A stretch of 8,064 bases of DNA from Anaerolineales bacterium. Its GTDB lineage: Bacteria > Chloroflexota > Anaerolineae > Anaerolineales > DRMV01. The notes below the pieces were generated by a model. The model was not told the origin of the DNA and searched no databases. It saw only the letters and a list, made by a program, of their open reading frames with translations. Location of the stretch: contig JALXBY010000052.1 in the NCBI GenBank assembly GCA_026991215.1, positions 1 to 8,064 on the forward strand, in the 5' to 3' direction. Both the position numbers and the translations under genes were made by a program. This document shows positions 1-6,792 of this stretch, one piece after another; position 1 is the stretch's first letter; each line of letters starts with the position of its first letter.

Positions 1-2069
1 CCTATGAGTACCGGGTCTCCCAACAGGCCATGGCCGAAGTCGTGGCCGAGGCCCTGACCCGGGGTGAACACCTGATGGTCGAAGCCGGGACCGGGACGGG
101 CAAGTCCCTCGCGTACCTGCTCCCCGCTGCGCTGTGGGCCGGGCACATGGGGGAACCCGTGCTGATTGCCACCCACACCAAGGCCTTGCAGGACCAACTC
201 CTGGCCAAGGACATCCCCCTGCTGCGCCAGGCCCTGGCGTGGCCGGAACTGCGGGCCGTGACCCTGAAGGGCCAGCGGAACTACCTCTGTCCCCGGCGCT
301 TGCAGGATATGCTCCGCACTGGCCCCCGGGATGAGGACACCTTCCGCGTGCTGGGCCGGGTTCTGGTCTGGCTGGTGCAGGAGGGCACGGGCGAAGCCGA
401 CGACCTCACCCTGCAGAGCCGGGACGAATTCGTCTGGCGGCAGTTGAACGCGGAGGATGAAGGCTGCACCGCGCGCACCTGTGCCCAGCGGATGGAGGGC
501 CTGTGCCCCTTCTACCGGACCCGCAAGGCCGCGCAGGAAGCCCATCTGGTCGTGGTCAACCACGCGCTGCTCATGCAGGACGTGCTCGCGGGGTACCGGG
601 TGCTTCCCAAATTTTCCCGCCTGATTATTGACGAGGCCCACCACCTGGAAGCCGCCGCGACCGACGCCCTGACCCAGGAGGCCTCCACCGGCACCTGGCG
701 GACCTGGATGCGGGAACTGGGCCACCAGCAGAAAGGCCTGCTGGGCCGGCTCCTCTTCTTCCTCCAAAAGTGGGCCGACCCCGCGGACGTGGTCCAGACC
801 CGCCGGCTGGTGCAGGGCATCGTGGAACGGGCTTTCGCCTTCCAGGAGGCCCTCAAAGCCCTGGAAGGCGTGTTCCTGAACTTCCTGGACGCCCGTTACC
901 CCCGCCGTGCGTCCTTCGTCTACGACCTGCGCATCCGGCTGACCCCGGACCTTTACGCCGCACCCTGGTGGCAGGAGGTCCAGCGCACCTGGCTGGACGC
1001 GCGGGCGCGTATGCGCGCGCTGCTGGCCCGCCTGGAACAACTGGCCCTGTTCCTGCAGCGCTACCTGGACCGGGAACAGGACGAGGACCTCGCGGAGACC
1101 CTGCAGGACATGCTGGCCCGGCTTCAGACCCTGCACGCCCAGGCCCAGGCCCTGCGGGACCACTTCCAGGCCCTTTTCGTCGAGGGCGAACTCCGCCAGG
1201 AGGAAGAGGTCCACTGGATCGAATGGCGGCCCCGAAGCAAGCAGTTGGCCTGGATTCGCGCGCCCCGCCGGGTAGACGACCTGCTCCGGGAACACCTTTG
1301 GTCCAAGAAGGAATCCGCGGTATTGACCTCGGCCACCCTGCGGGTTGCGGGGACCTTTGCCTTCCTGCAGGCGCGGTTGGGGCTGGAAGACGCCCGTACC
1401 CTGGCCCTGCCTTCGCCCTTTGATTACCCCAACCAGGCCCTGGTCTACGTGGTGCGGGATGCGCCGCCGCCCAAAGGCCCGAACCACGCCGCGTTCCTGG
1501 CCCGAGCCCTGCTCCCTTTGGTCCGGGAGATTGGCGGGCGCACCCTGGTGCTGTTCACGTCCTACCGGCACATGAACGAAGTGGCCCGCGCCCTGCGTCC
1601 CGGCCTGGAGGCCGCGGGCATCCGTCTGCTCTTGCAGGAAGAAGGCCAGAGTGTGCGGAACCTGGTCCGGGCCTTCCGCCAGGCCCAGCCCGCGGTGCTC
1701 ATGGGCACCCGTTCCCTGTGGGAAGGCATCGACATCCCCGGCGACGACCTTTCCCTGCTGGTGCTGAGCAAACTGCCCTTTGCCGTGCCCGATGACCCCC
1801 TGCACGCGGCCCGGGCCGAGATGTACCAGGACCCCTTCCAGGAGTACTCCCTGCCCGACGCGGTGCTGGCCTTCCTGCAGGGGTTTGGCCGCCTGATTCG
1901 TACCCGCACCGACCGGGGCGCGGTGGTCATCTTCGACCCCCGGGTCCTCACCCGGGGCTATGGGCGGGTGTTCCTGCAATCCCTGCCCCGGTGCCGGATG
2001 CTCTCCGGCCCCTGGCACCGGCTGCACCCCGTGGTGGTGGATTGGCTCCGCAGGGATGGGATAGGTTGA
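1..2069 (+). CDS. dinG: DinG-family ATP-dependent DNA helicase with Fe-S cluster, 5' end missing
   Basis: Superfamily 2 helicase of the DinG/XPD type, expected to unwind DNA 5'-to-3' in repair or R-loop/replication-conflict removal. The frame is open from base 3 and reads Y-E-Y-R-V-S-Q-Q-A before the first Met at 30. This is the family's conserved Q-motif region, so the gene starts outside the window and that Met is internal. Counting from that Met: Walker A GTGTGKS at 20-26, four cysteines placed as in the Fe-S domain (C87 in NYLC, C146, C151, C159), DEAH at 201-204, a long arch-like insertion, LTSATL near 432-437, GTRSLWEGIDIPG near 559-571 and QGFGRLIR at 617-624. All helicase motifs look intact. 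Some family members carry an N-terminal DEDDh exonuclease domain; whether this one does cannot be seen. The stop is followed within 8 nt by a heptad repeat array. Confidence 0.93.
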   Translation, partial: YEYRVSQQAMAEVVAEALTRGEHLMVEAGTGTGKSLAYLLPAALWAGHMGEPVLIATHTKALQDQLLAKDIPLLRQALAWPELRAVTLKGQRNYLCPRRLQDMLRTGPRDEDTFRVLGRVLVWLVQEGTGEADDLTLQSRDEFVWRQLNAEDEGCTARTCAQRMEGLCPFYRTRKAAQEAHLVVVNHALLMQDVLAGYRVLPKFSRLIIDEAHHLEAAATDALTQEASTGTWRTWMRELGHQQKGLLGRLLFFLQKWADPADVVQTRRLVQGIVERAFAFQEALKALEGVFLNFLDARYPRRASFVYDLRIRLTPDLYAAPWWQEVQRTWLDARARMRALLARLEQLALFLQRYLDREQDEDLAETLQDMLARLQTLHAQAQALRDHFQALFVEGELRQEEEVHWIEWRPRSKQLAWIRAPRRVDDLLREHLWSKKESAVLTSATLRVAGTFAFLQARLGLEDARTLALPSPFDYPNQALVYVVRDAPPPKGPNHAAFLARALLPLVREIGGRTLVLFTSYRHMNEVARALRPGLEAAGIRLLLQEEGQSVRNLVRAFRQAQPAVLMGTRSLWEGIDIPGDDLSLLVLSKLPFAVPDDPLHAARAEMYQDPFQEYSLPDAVLAFLQGFGRLIRTRTDRGAVVIFDPRVLTRGYGRVFLQSLPRCRMLSGPWHRLHPVVVDWLRRDGIG

Positions 2070-2076
2070 AAAGGCG

Positions 2077-2131
2077 GTCGGCAGTCGGCGGTCAGCAGTC
2101 GGTGGGCCCGCTCAGCAAACAGTGGTCGGCG
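2077..2131 (+). repeat. Heptanucleotide array 1, after dinG
   Basis: Four in-phase 7-nt units begin at 2077, 2084, 2091 and 2098 (GTCGGCA, GTCGGCG, GTCAGCA, GTCGGTG). A non-heptad linker (2105-2124, containing AGCAAACAGTG) follows, then one more GTCGGCG at 2125-2131, one base out of phase. A partial GGCG at 2073-2076 suggests the array starts only 3 nt after the dinG stop. Bases 2084-2102 are identical to 4266-4284 in array 2. No U-run follows, so this is not a classical intrinsic terminator. Function unknown. Confidence 0.85.
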
Positions 2132-2153
2132 GTGGGGAAATGTGTGAGGCAAA

Positions 2154-2234
2154 GGGAGATTATACAGGGGATGACGACCCGCTGAGGCGCATGGCAGACG
2201 GCATGTGGTGGGCCGGGCACCGCGCCTATCTCCC
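2154..2234. other. Inverted-repeat segment upstream of the secG promoter, possible structured RNA
   Basis: GGGAGAT (2154-2160) is the exact reverse complement of ATCTCCC (2228-2234). Directly inside it, AGGCGC (2185-2190) is the exact reverse complement of GCGCCT (2222-2227). The two stems could stack, with a 24-nt bulge on the left side, and a further GGTG/CACC pairing lies inside. The element sits after dinG and before the secG -10 box. It matches no RNA family I recognise; in GC-rich DNA, pairings like these can arise by chance. The rest of the 2132-2255 stretch shows no gene. Confidence 0.25.
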
Positions 2235-2255
2235 GCTTTCCCCTTTCGGGCCGCC

Positions 2256-2264
2256 TGGTATAAT
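2256..2264 (+). promoter_or_regulatory. Extended -10 promoter for secG
   Basis: TGGTATAAT combines a consensus -10 hexamer (TATAAT, 2259-2264) with the upstream TG of an extended -10 element. The -35 region about 17 nt upstream (CTTTCC-like) is a poor match, as is common with extended -10 promoters. Transcription would start near 2270-2272, giving a leader of about 30 nt before the secG ATG. In this GC-rich region an exact TATAAT at this place is unlikely to be accidental. Confidence 0.7.
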
Positions 2265-2288
2265 GCCCCCGGTCATGGGACCCTGAAC

Positions 2289-2294
2289 GGGAGG
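2289..2294 (+). promoter_or_regulatory. Ribosome binding site deciding the secG start
   Basis: GGGAGG ends 8 nt before the ATG at 2303 but only 2 nt before the in-frame TTG at 2297. The spacing favours the ATG as the true start. Confidence 0.75.
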
Positions 2295-2302
2295 TATTGG
2301 GT

Positions 2303-2527
2303 ATGGAAACCGTGCTTTACCTGGCCTTGATGGTTGTCTCCATCGCCCTCATCGTGGCCGTGATTCTGCAAAGCAAGGGCAGCATGGGCGGTGGGCTGTT
2401 CCTGACGGATTACGGTTCCATCCTCACCGGCCGGCACGGGCTGGAAAAGACCATGTTCCAGATTACCGTGGTCCTGAGCATCATCTTCTTCCTCCTGGTC
2501 ATCATCACCATCCGGGTGGTTGGGTAA
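2303..2527 (+). CDS. secG: Preprotein translocase subunit SecG
   Basis: SecG is the small accessory membrane subunit of the SecYEG channel and assists SecA-driven export. The predicted protein is 74 residues, within the usual size for the family. It has two hydrophobic segments (about 3-22 and 51-72) joined by the diagnostic loop: LQSKGSMGGGLF at 22-33, and later the RHGLEK stretch before the second helix. The ATG at 2303 is chosen over a TTG two codons upstream because of the Shine-Dalgarno spacing. It has its own extended -10 promoter and is followed after 6 nt by a solute-binding protein gene, so the two are probably co-transcribed. The secY and secE genes are not in view. Confidence 0.92.
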   Translation: METVLYLALMVVSIALIVAVILQSKGSMGGGLFLTDYGSILTGRHGLEKTMFQITVVLSIIFFLLVIITIRVVG

Positions 2528-2533
2528 CGGAAG

Positions 2534-4231
2534 ATGAGCGGCGCACCTGCCCCGCGGCCCCGCAGGACGGGCCGCGTGCTTTTTCTGTTCCTCACCTTAG
2601 TGCTGGTGGTGGGCGTGGCCTGGTGGATGCAGCAGCGCCGCGGGGTCGGGGTCGTGCCTTCGGACCTCACCCCCACGCCCAGCCCGGCCCCCTCGCGGGA
2701 GGGCGGCGTCTATACCGAAGCCCTGCTGGGACGACCGGGCCGCTTCAACCCCCTGTTCGACGCCTACAACCCCCCGGACCGGGACGTAAACCGCCTGGTC
2801 TTCTGCCGTCTCTTCGCCTTCGACGACAAAGGCTTGCCCCAGGGCGAACTCGTGGCCGCCTGGGGCATCTCCGCGGATACCAAAATCTACAACATCGCGC
2901 TGCGCAACGGCGCCCGCTGGCACGATGGCGAACCCGTGACCGCAGAGGACGTGGTCTTCACCATTCAGCGGATGCAGGACGACCAGGTGCCGGTGCCCGA
3001 AACCTGGCGCACCCTGTGGAAGCAGGTCCAGGTCACCATCCTGGACCCGTACACCCTCCAGTTCCGCCTGCCCAAACCCTTTGCTCCCTTCTTGGACTAC
3101 CTGACCTTTGGCCTTTTGCCCAAACACGTCTGGGAAAACGTGCCGCCTGAGGAAATGGCCGACCATCCGGCCAACCTGCAACCCGTGGGCTGCGGCCCCT
3201 TCCGGTTCGACCACCTGATTGTGGAAGGGGGCCGGATTCAGGGGGTCGCCCTCAAAGCCTTCGAGGACTACTTCCTGGGCCGGCCCTACCTGGACGAAGT
3301 GGTGTTCCGCTACTACGAGGACGCGCCCCAGGCGCTGCAGGCCTATCGCGATGGTGAGGTCCTGGGCATCTCGGAGGTCACGCCGGAGATTCTGGACGAA
3401 GCCCTGAAACTGCCGGGGTTGAACTTCTACACCGCCCGGCGCCCCCGCCTGACGCTCATCTACCTCAACCTGGGGGACCCGGAACTGTCCTTCTTCCAGG
3501 AAATCAACGTGCGCAAGGCCCTGCTGCTGGCCCTGGACCGGGAAGGGATGATCCGGCGCCACCTGCAGGGTCAGGGCATCGTGGCTTCAGGGCCGGTGTT
3601 CCCGGATTCGTGGGCCTACAACCCGGAACTTCCCCAATACGCCTACGACCCCGATGCCGCGGTGCGCCTGCTCAAAGAAGCGGAGTACCTGTTGGACCCC
3701 GAAGGCCGGGTGCGCAAGAAGGAGGATACGGCCCTGCGCTTCGAACTGGCCTTCCCCGATGCCGAACCCTACCCCGCGCTGGCCCAGGACATCCAAAAGG
3801 CCTGGCAGCGCATCGGCGTTGAGGTCACCCTGAAGGCCGTGCCCTTCGAGGAACTGCTCAAGAACTACCTGGAACCCCGGAACTACCAGGCCGTGCTCAT
3901 CGACCTGGTCTTCACCCGCACGCCCGATCCAGACCCCTACCCCTTCTGGCATGAATCCCAGACGCCGGAAGGCCAGAACTACGCAGGCTGGAAGAACCGC
4001 CGGGCCAGCCTGTTCCTGGAACGGGCCAGGGTGACGCCGGATTGGGGGAAGCGCAAGACCTATTACCAACTCTTCCAGCAGATTTTCGCCGAAGAACTCC
4101 CGGCCCTGCCCCTGTTCTACCCGGTCTACACCTACGCCGTGGACCGGCAGATTCAGGGGGTCCGCTTCGGTCCCATCTACGACCGCAGCGACCGCTTCCT
4201 GAGCATCCTTTCCTGGTACGTGGCGCCGTAG
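2534..4231 (+). CDS. Family-5 extracellular solute-binding protein (peptide/nickel ABC type), membrane-anchored
   Basis: Substrate-capture protein of the oligopeptide/dipeptide/nickel ABC importer class (SBP_bac_5 fold), 565 residues, near the usual family length. A basic N-terminus (RPRRTGR) precedes one hydrophobic segment at about 14-31, then a Pro/Ser/Thr-rich linker at about 42-54 and the binding domain. The family signature W-H-D-G-E-P-V-T-A-E-D-V is at 129-140, and the C-terminus carries the typical LPALPLFYPVYTYAVD stretch (starting about 522). There is no lipobox cysteine after the hydrophobic segment and no clear signal-peptidase site, so an uncleaved signal anchor is more likely than a lipoprotein. 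It starts 6 nt after the secG stop with only a weak GGAAG upstream, suggesting translational coupling. No permease or ATPase gene is in the window, so the substrate cannot be assigned. Its TAG stop overlaps the first base of a repeat array. Confidence 0.9.
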   Translation: MSGAPAPRPRRTGRVLFLFLTLVLVVGVAWWMQQRRGVGVVPSDLTPTPSPAPSREGGVYTEALLGRPGRFNPLFDAYNPPDRDVNRLVFCRLFAFDDKGLPQGELVAAWGISADTKIYNIALRNGARWHDGEPVTAEDVVFTIQRMQDDQVPVPETWRTLWKQVQVTILDPYTLQFRLPKPFAPFLDYLTFGLLPKHVWENVPPEEMADHPANLQPVGCGPFRFDHLIVEGGRIQGVALKAFEDYFLGRPYLDEVVFRYYEDAPQALQAYRDGEVLGISEVTPEILDEALKLPGLNFYTARRPRLTLIYLNLGDPELSFFQEINVRKALLLALDREGMIRRHLQGQGIVASGPVFPDSWAYNPELPQYAYDPDAAVRLLKEAEYLLDPEGRVRKKEDTALRFELAFPDAEPYPALAQDIQKAWQRIGVEVTLKAVPFEELLKNYLEPRNYQAVLIDLVFTRTPDPDPYPFWHESQTPEGQNYAGWKNRRASLFLERARVTPDWGKRKTYYQLFQQIFAEELPALPLFYPVYTYAVDRQIQGVRFGPIYDRSDRFLSILSWYVAP

Positions 4232-4314
4232 TCAGCGGTCGGCAGTGGGCTGTCGGCAGTCAGCGGTCGGCGGTCAGCAGTCGGCGGTCTGCGGCGCGTC
4301 GTCCGCAGTCCGTA
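4231..4314 (+). repeat. Heptanucleotide array 2a, after the solute-binding protein
   Basis: Twelve consecutive 7-nt units, all in phase from 4231. The dominant forms are GTCGGCG/A and GTCAGCG/A; divergent units are GTGGGCT (4245), GTCTGCG (4287), GCGCGTC (4294), GTCCGCA (4301) and GTCCGTA (4308). The first base is the G of the TAG stop codon of the preceding gene. Units decay toward the 3' end. Bases 4259-4278 match 7871-7890 exactly (20 nt). The remaining gap to array 2b (4315-4333) is C-rich and has no other feature. Confidence 0.92.
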
Positions 4315-4333
4315 TATCCCCCAACGCCCCTCA

Positions 4334-4438
4334 ACCATCGACGAACGACCATCGACCACCGACGATCGACGATCGACTATCGACCATCGACGACCGACCA
4401 TCGACGACCGACCACCGACGATCGACCATGGACCATCT
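4334..4438 (-). repeat. Heptanucleotide array 2b, overlapping the epimerase 3' end
   Basis: Fifteen consecutive 7-nt units in phase from 4334. On the plus strand they read ACCATCG, ACGATCG, ACCACCG, ACGACCG and close variants; on the minus (coding) strand the consensus rotates to GTCGATG with GTCGGTG and GTCGTCG variants. Its nearest unit (CGGTGGT on the minus strand) differs by one base from the CGGCGGT rotation of array 2a, so the two arrays look like diverged relatives in opposite orientation. Units from 4380 to 4438 are translated as the tail of the epimerase, and the variant unit ACTATCG (4376-4382) contains its stop codon. Confidence 0.92.
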
Positions 4439-5345
4439 CCTCCAGCCCGGCTTCCAGGGGGATTTGGGCCGAAAAGCCCAGGACCTGCCGGGCCAGGGTG
4501 GGGTCGCCGTAGGAATGGGGGATGTCGCCAAGACGCGGGGGCCGGTATTCGGGTTGTTCCGCCAAGGGGAAGGTGCGGGCCAGCCACGTCAGAATCTGCC
4601 GCAGGGACGTGGCCTGGCCCGTGCATACGTTGAACACCCGGCCGGCCGCGTCCTCCGCCTTGGCCGCCAAAAGGAAAGCCCGCACCACGTCCCGCACGTG
4701 GATGAAGTCCCGTGTCTGGTTGCCGTCGCCGTACACCACCGGCGGCCGGCCCTGCCGCAACCGCCCCAGGAACGCGGGGATGACCGCGGCGTAGGGGCTA
4801 TCCGGCCGCTGGCGGGGGCCGTACACGTTGAACAACCGCAGCGCCACCACGGGCAGCCCCAACGCGGTGAACACCTGGGCGTCCAGTTCGTTGGCCGCCT
4901 TCGCGGAGGCGTACGGCGAGCGGGGGGCTGGCGGCATGGTTTCCTTCAAGGGGAGCGTACGGGGTGGCCCATACACGGCTGCGCTGGAAGCCAGGACCAC
5001 CCGCGCCACCCCCGCATGCCGCGCGGCCTCCAGCACCTGCACCGTACCCACCACGTTCACCAAGTGATAGGCCACGGGCTGCGCTAAGGATTCGGGCACG
5101 GAAATCCGGGCCGCGAGGTGGAACACCCAACGCACCCCGCGCACCGCGCGTTGCACCACGTCCCGGTCCGTGATGGAGCCTTCCAGCACCTGAAGCCGAC
5201 CGGTGGCCTGGGCCGCCTGCAGGTTCTCGGCCCGGCCGGTGCTGAAGTCGTCCAGCACCCGGACCCGATAGCCCTGGGCCAGCAGCGCATCGACCAGGTG
5301 CGAGCCGATGAAGCCCGCGCCGCCGGTGACCAGAACGGTCTCCAC
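4377..5345 (-). CDS. NAD-dependent sugar epimerase/dehydratase (extended SDR)
   Basis: Extended short-chain dehydrogenase/reductase acting on a nucleotide sugar, most like UDP-glucose (or UDP-GlcNAc/GlcA) 4-epimerases; the exact substrate cannot be told. The predicted protein is 322 residues. The NAD-binding motif TGGAGFIG is at 7-14, an acidic D-D-F-S-T-G stretch at 32-37, a catalytic Ser region (ASSAAVYG, 119-126) and the YxxxK pair Y145/K149. I choose the GTG at 5345, not the upstream ATG at 5378: it begins right at the Rossmann strand, has GGAGGG five nt upstream, and lies one base after the stop of the sugar transferase gene. The native sequence ends around LEEM (301-304). About 18 further residues (V305-R322, Arg/Ser/Val/Gly-rich) are encoded entirely by heptad array 2b, which also provides the TAG stop. 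Last gene of the polysaccharide operon. Confidence 0.9.
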   Translation of the reverse strand: METVLVTGGAGFIGSHLVDALLAQGYRVRVLDDFSTGRAENLQAAQATGRLQVLEGSITDRDVVQRAVRGVRWVFHLAARISVPESLAQPVAYHLVNVVGTVQVLEAARHAGVARVVLASSAAVYGPPRTLPLKETMPPAPRSPYASAKAANELDAQVFTALGLPVVALRLFNVYGPRQRPDSPYAAVIPAFLGRLRQGRPPVVYGDGNQTRDFIHVRDVVRAFLLAAKAEDAAGRVFNVCTGQATSLRQILTWLARTFPLAEQPEYRPPRLGDIPHSYGDPTLARQVLGFSAQIPLEAGLEEMVHGRSSVVGRRWSVVDGR

Positions 5346-5346
5346 G

Positions 5347-6792
5347 TTACCCTCCCCGCGCGCCCAGCACCGCGCCAAAGGTGCGCAGGATGATGTACAG
5401 GTCGAAGAACAGGTTGCGGTGCTTGATATAAAACAAGTCGTATTCGAGTTTAATGCGGGTTTCCTCCAAGGTGCCCACGTAGCCCATGTTCACCTGGGCC
5501 CATCCGGTCAGGCCGGGCTTGACCAGCAACCGGGCCCGGTAGAAGGGGATGCGTTGCTCCAGCATGTCCACGATTTCCGGCTGTTCGGGCCGGGGGCCGA
5601 CCAGGCTCATGTGACCCAAAAGCACGTTCCAGAACTGGGGGATTTCGTCCAGATGGGTCCGCCGCAGGAAGCGGCCCAAACGGGTGATGCGGTCCTGGTC
5701 CTCGCGGGCCCAGCGGCCCTGTTCCCGCCGGCGGTCGGGGCGCATGGTTCGGAACTTCCACACCCGGAACACCCGACCGTGCAGGCCCACCCGCTGCTGG
5801 GAAAAGAAGATGGGCAGGCCGCTGTCGAGGTAAATCAACAGGGCCAGGAAAGGGGTCAGAATCAGGAACAAAGCCAGGCCCACCAGGCCGCCAATGATGT
5901 CCAGGAGCCGCTTGAGGGTCTCGTAGTACACGGTCTTTCGGGCTTCGTCGAGGAAGGCCCGGGTCATCCAGGTGGCATCCAGGTAGGCGATGGGGACCCG
6001 TTGCAGCACTTCTTCGTACACCGCGTTCATGTGGCTGACGGCCACGCCCCGGGCTTGCAACTCCAGCAGGGCCTGGAAGAGCCGTCCGCTGATGGTCCCC
6101 TGCACGGCCACCACCACATCGGTGACGGCCAGGGGGTCCACCAGTTCGGGCAGGCGGTGGGAAGGCCCGAACACGGGCAGGTCGCCAATGGTTTCCCCCT
6201 GTTTCGCGGGGTCGTCGTCCACGAAGCCCAGCAGGGTAAAGGGCGGCGGGTTCAGGGATGTGAGCAGGCGGAGCAGGTCCTGCCCATGGCGGCCTGCGCC
6301 CACGATGATGGCCCGGCGGATGAACACCCGGCGGAGGAAGACGAACACGTACACGGCCCGCCAGAGGCCGGTCGTCACCGCGGCCAGGCCCAGGAACGCG
6401 GCCACGCTGACCCGTGGGAGCAGCGGCGGACCGGGGATGTCGGCCAGGTAGACGTACAGGCCCAGATACCCCAGCAGGGCCAGGGCCAGGGCCGCCACCA
6501 ACCCACGGCGGGTTTCCTCCCAGTGGTTGGCCCGGGCGTCGTTATAGAGTTCGACCAGCAGAGCCTGCCACACGAAGGGCAGGAAGTAGAACCACGTGGG
6601 CCGGGAAAACAGGAAAGGAAGCCATGTCCGCGGTGGGTACACGCCGGGTGCAACCCACATCCACACGCCATTGGCCAGCAGCCAGGCCAGCCATGCGGCC
6701 AGGGCATCGCCCAGGAACAACAAAATGCGCCGCTCCAGCGGCCGCGGGTTCCAGCCGCGGCGCCGGGGCGGTGGGGAAGACGCGCTGGTCAC
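5347..6792 (-). CDS. Polyprenyl-phosphate sugar-1-phosphate transferase (WbaP/WcaJ-like, exopolysaccharide initiation)
   Basis: Membrane enzyme that transfers a sugar-1-phosphate from a nucleotide sugar to undecaprenyl phosphate, starting synthesis of a surface polysaccharide unit. It is 481 residues, normal for the long two-domain family. Four N-terminal membrane segments lie at about 22-46, 66-83, 97-116 and 130-153. A Rossmann-like CoA-binding domain follows (AIIVGAGRHG, 161-170). The catalytic bacterial sugar transferase domain begins near 293: hydrophobic re-entrant helix (296-322), QQRVG (332-336), KFRTM (346-350), the Asp-Glu dyad D382/E383 in LDEIPQFWNVL, MSLVGPRPEQPE (395-406) and KPGLTGWAQVN (425-435). 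The start is the GTG at 6792, overlapping the glycosyltransferase stop as GTGA with GGAGGAAG upstream; the ATG at 7029 would need 237 nt of overlap and gives a low-complexity leader. Its last codons carry the ribosome binding site of the epimerase. Confidence 0.92.
   Translation of the reverse strand: MTSASSPPPRRRGWNPRPLERRILLFLGDALAAWLAWLLANGVWMWVAPGVYPPRTWLPFLFSRPTWFYFLPFVWQALLVELYNDARANHWEETRRGLVAALALALLGYLGLYVYLADIPGPPLLPRVSVAAFLGLAAVTTGLWRAVYVFVFLRRVFIRRAIIVGAGRHGQDLLRLLTSLNPPPFTLLGFVDDDPAKQGETIGDLPVFGPSHRLPELVDPLAVTDVVVAVQGTISGRLFQALLELQARGVAVSHMNAVYEEVLQRVPIAYLDATWMTRAFLDEARKTVYYETLKRLLDIIGGLVGLALFLILTPFLALLIYLDSGLPIFFSQQRVGLHGRVFRVWKFRTMRPDRRREQGRWAREDQDRITRLGRFLRRTHLDEIPQFWNVLLGHMSLVGPRPEQPEIVDMLEQRIPFYRARLLVKPGLTGWAQVNMGYVGTLEETRIKLEYDLFYIKHRNLFFDLYIILRTFGAVLGARGG
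5350..5355 (-). promoter_or_regulatory. Ribosome binding site for the epimerase, inside the sugar transferase gene
   Basis: GGAGGG on the minus strand lies in the last two sense codons of the sugar transferase, immediately before its TAA. It is followed by TAAC and the GTG start at 5345. It fixes the epimerase start and points to translational coupling or re-initiation. Confidence 0.7.

Noticed and set aside
30..32. ATG as the start of the DinG helicase
   Set aside because: Conserved Q-motif residues (Y-E-Y-R-x-x-Q-Q) are encoded in frame upstream to the window edge, so the gene is truncated by the window and this Met is internal.
2070..2140. Classical intrinsic terminator after dinG
   Set aside because: No GC hairpin followed by a T-run is present; only heptad units and a GC-rich linker are seen.
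2156..2168. TATACA as a second promoter -10 box
   Set aside because: It matches -10 only loosely and has no -35 or extended TG; the TATAAT at 2259 is far better placed for secG.
2138..2255. tRNA or other known RNA gene
   Set aside because: No cloverleaf, T-loop GTTCGA-type box or CCA end, and no SRP or 6S RNA motif that I can recognise.
2597..3562. Minus-strand reading frame opposite the solute-binding protein
   Set aside because: Antisense shadow with no motif; the plus strand encodes conserved family-5 binding protein signatures.
4231..4438. CRISPR-like repetitive block
   Set aside because: Units are 7 nt, directly adjacent and degenerate; there are no unique spacers and no cas genes in the window.
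4245..5087. Plus-strand frame running through the arrays into the epimerase region
   Set aside because: Its N-terminus is heptad repeat and the remainder is antisense to the epimerase; no domain and no ribosome binding site.
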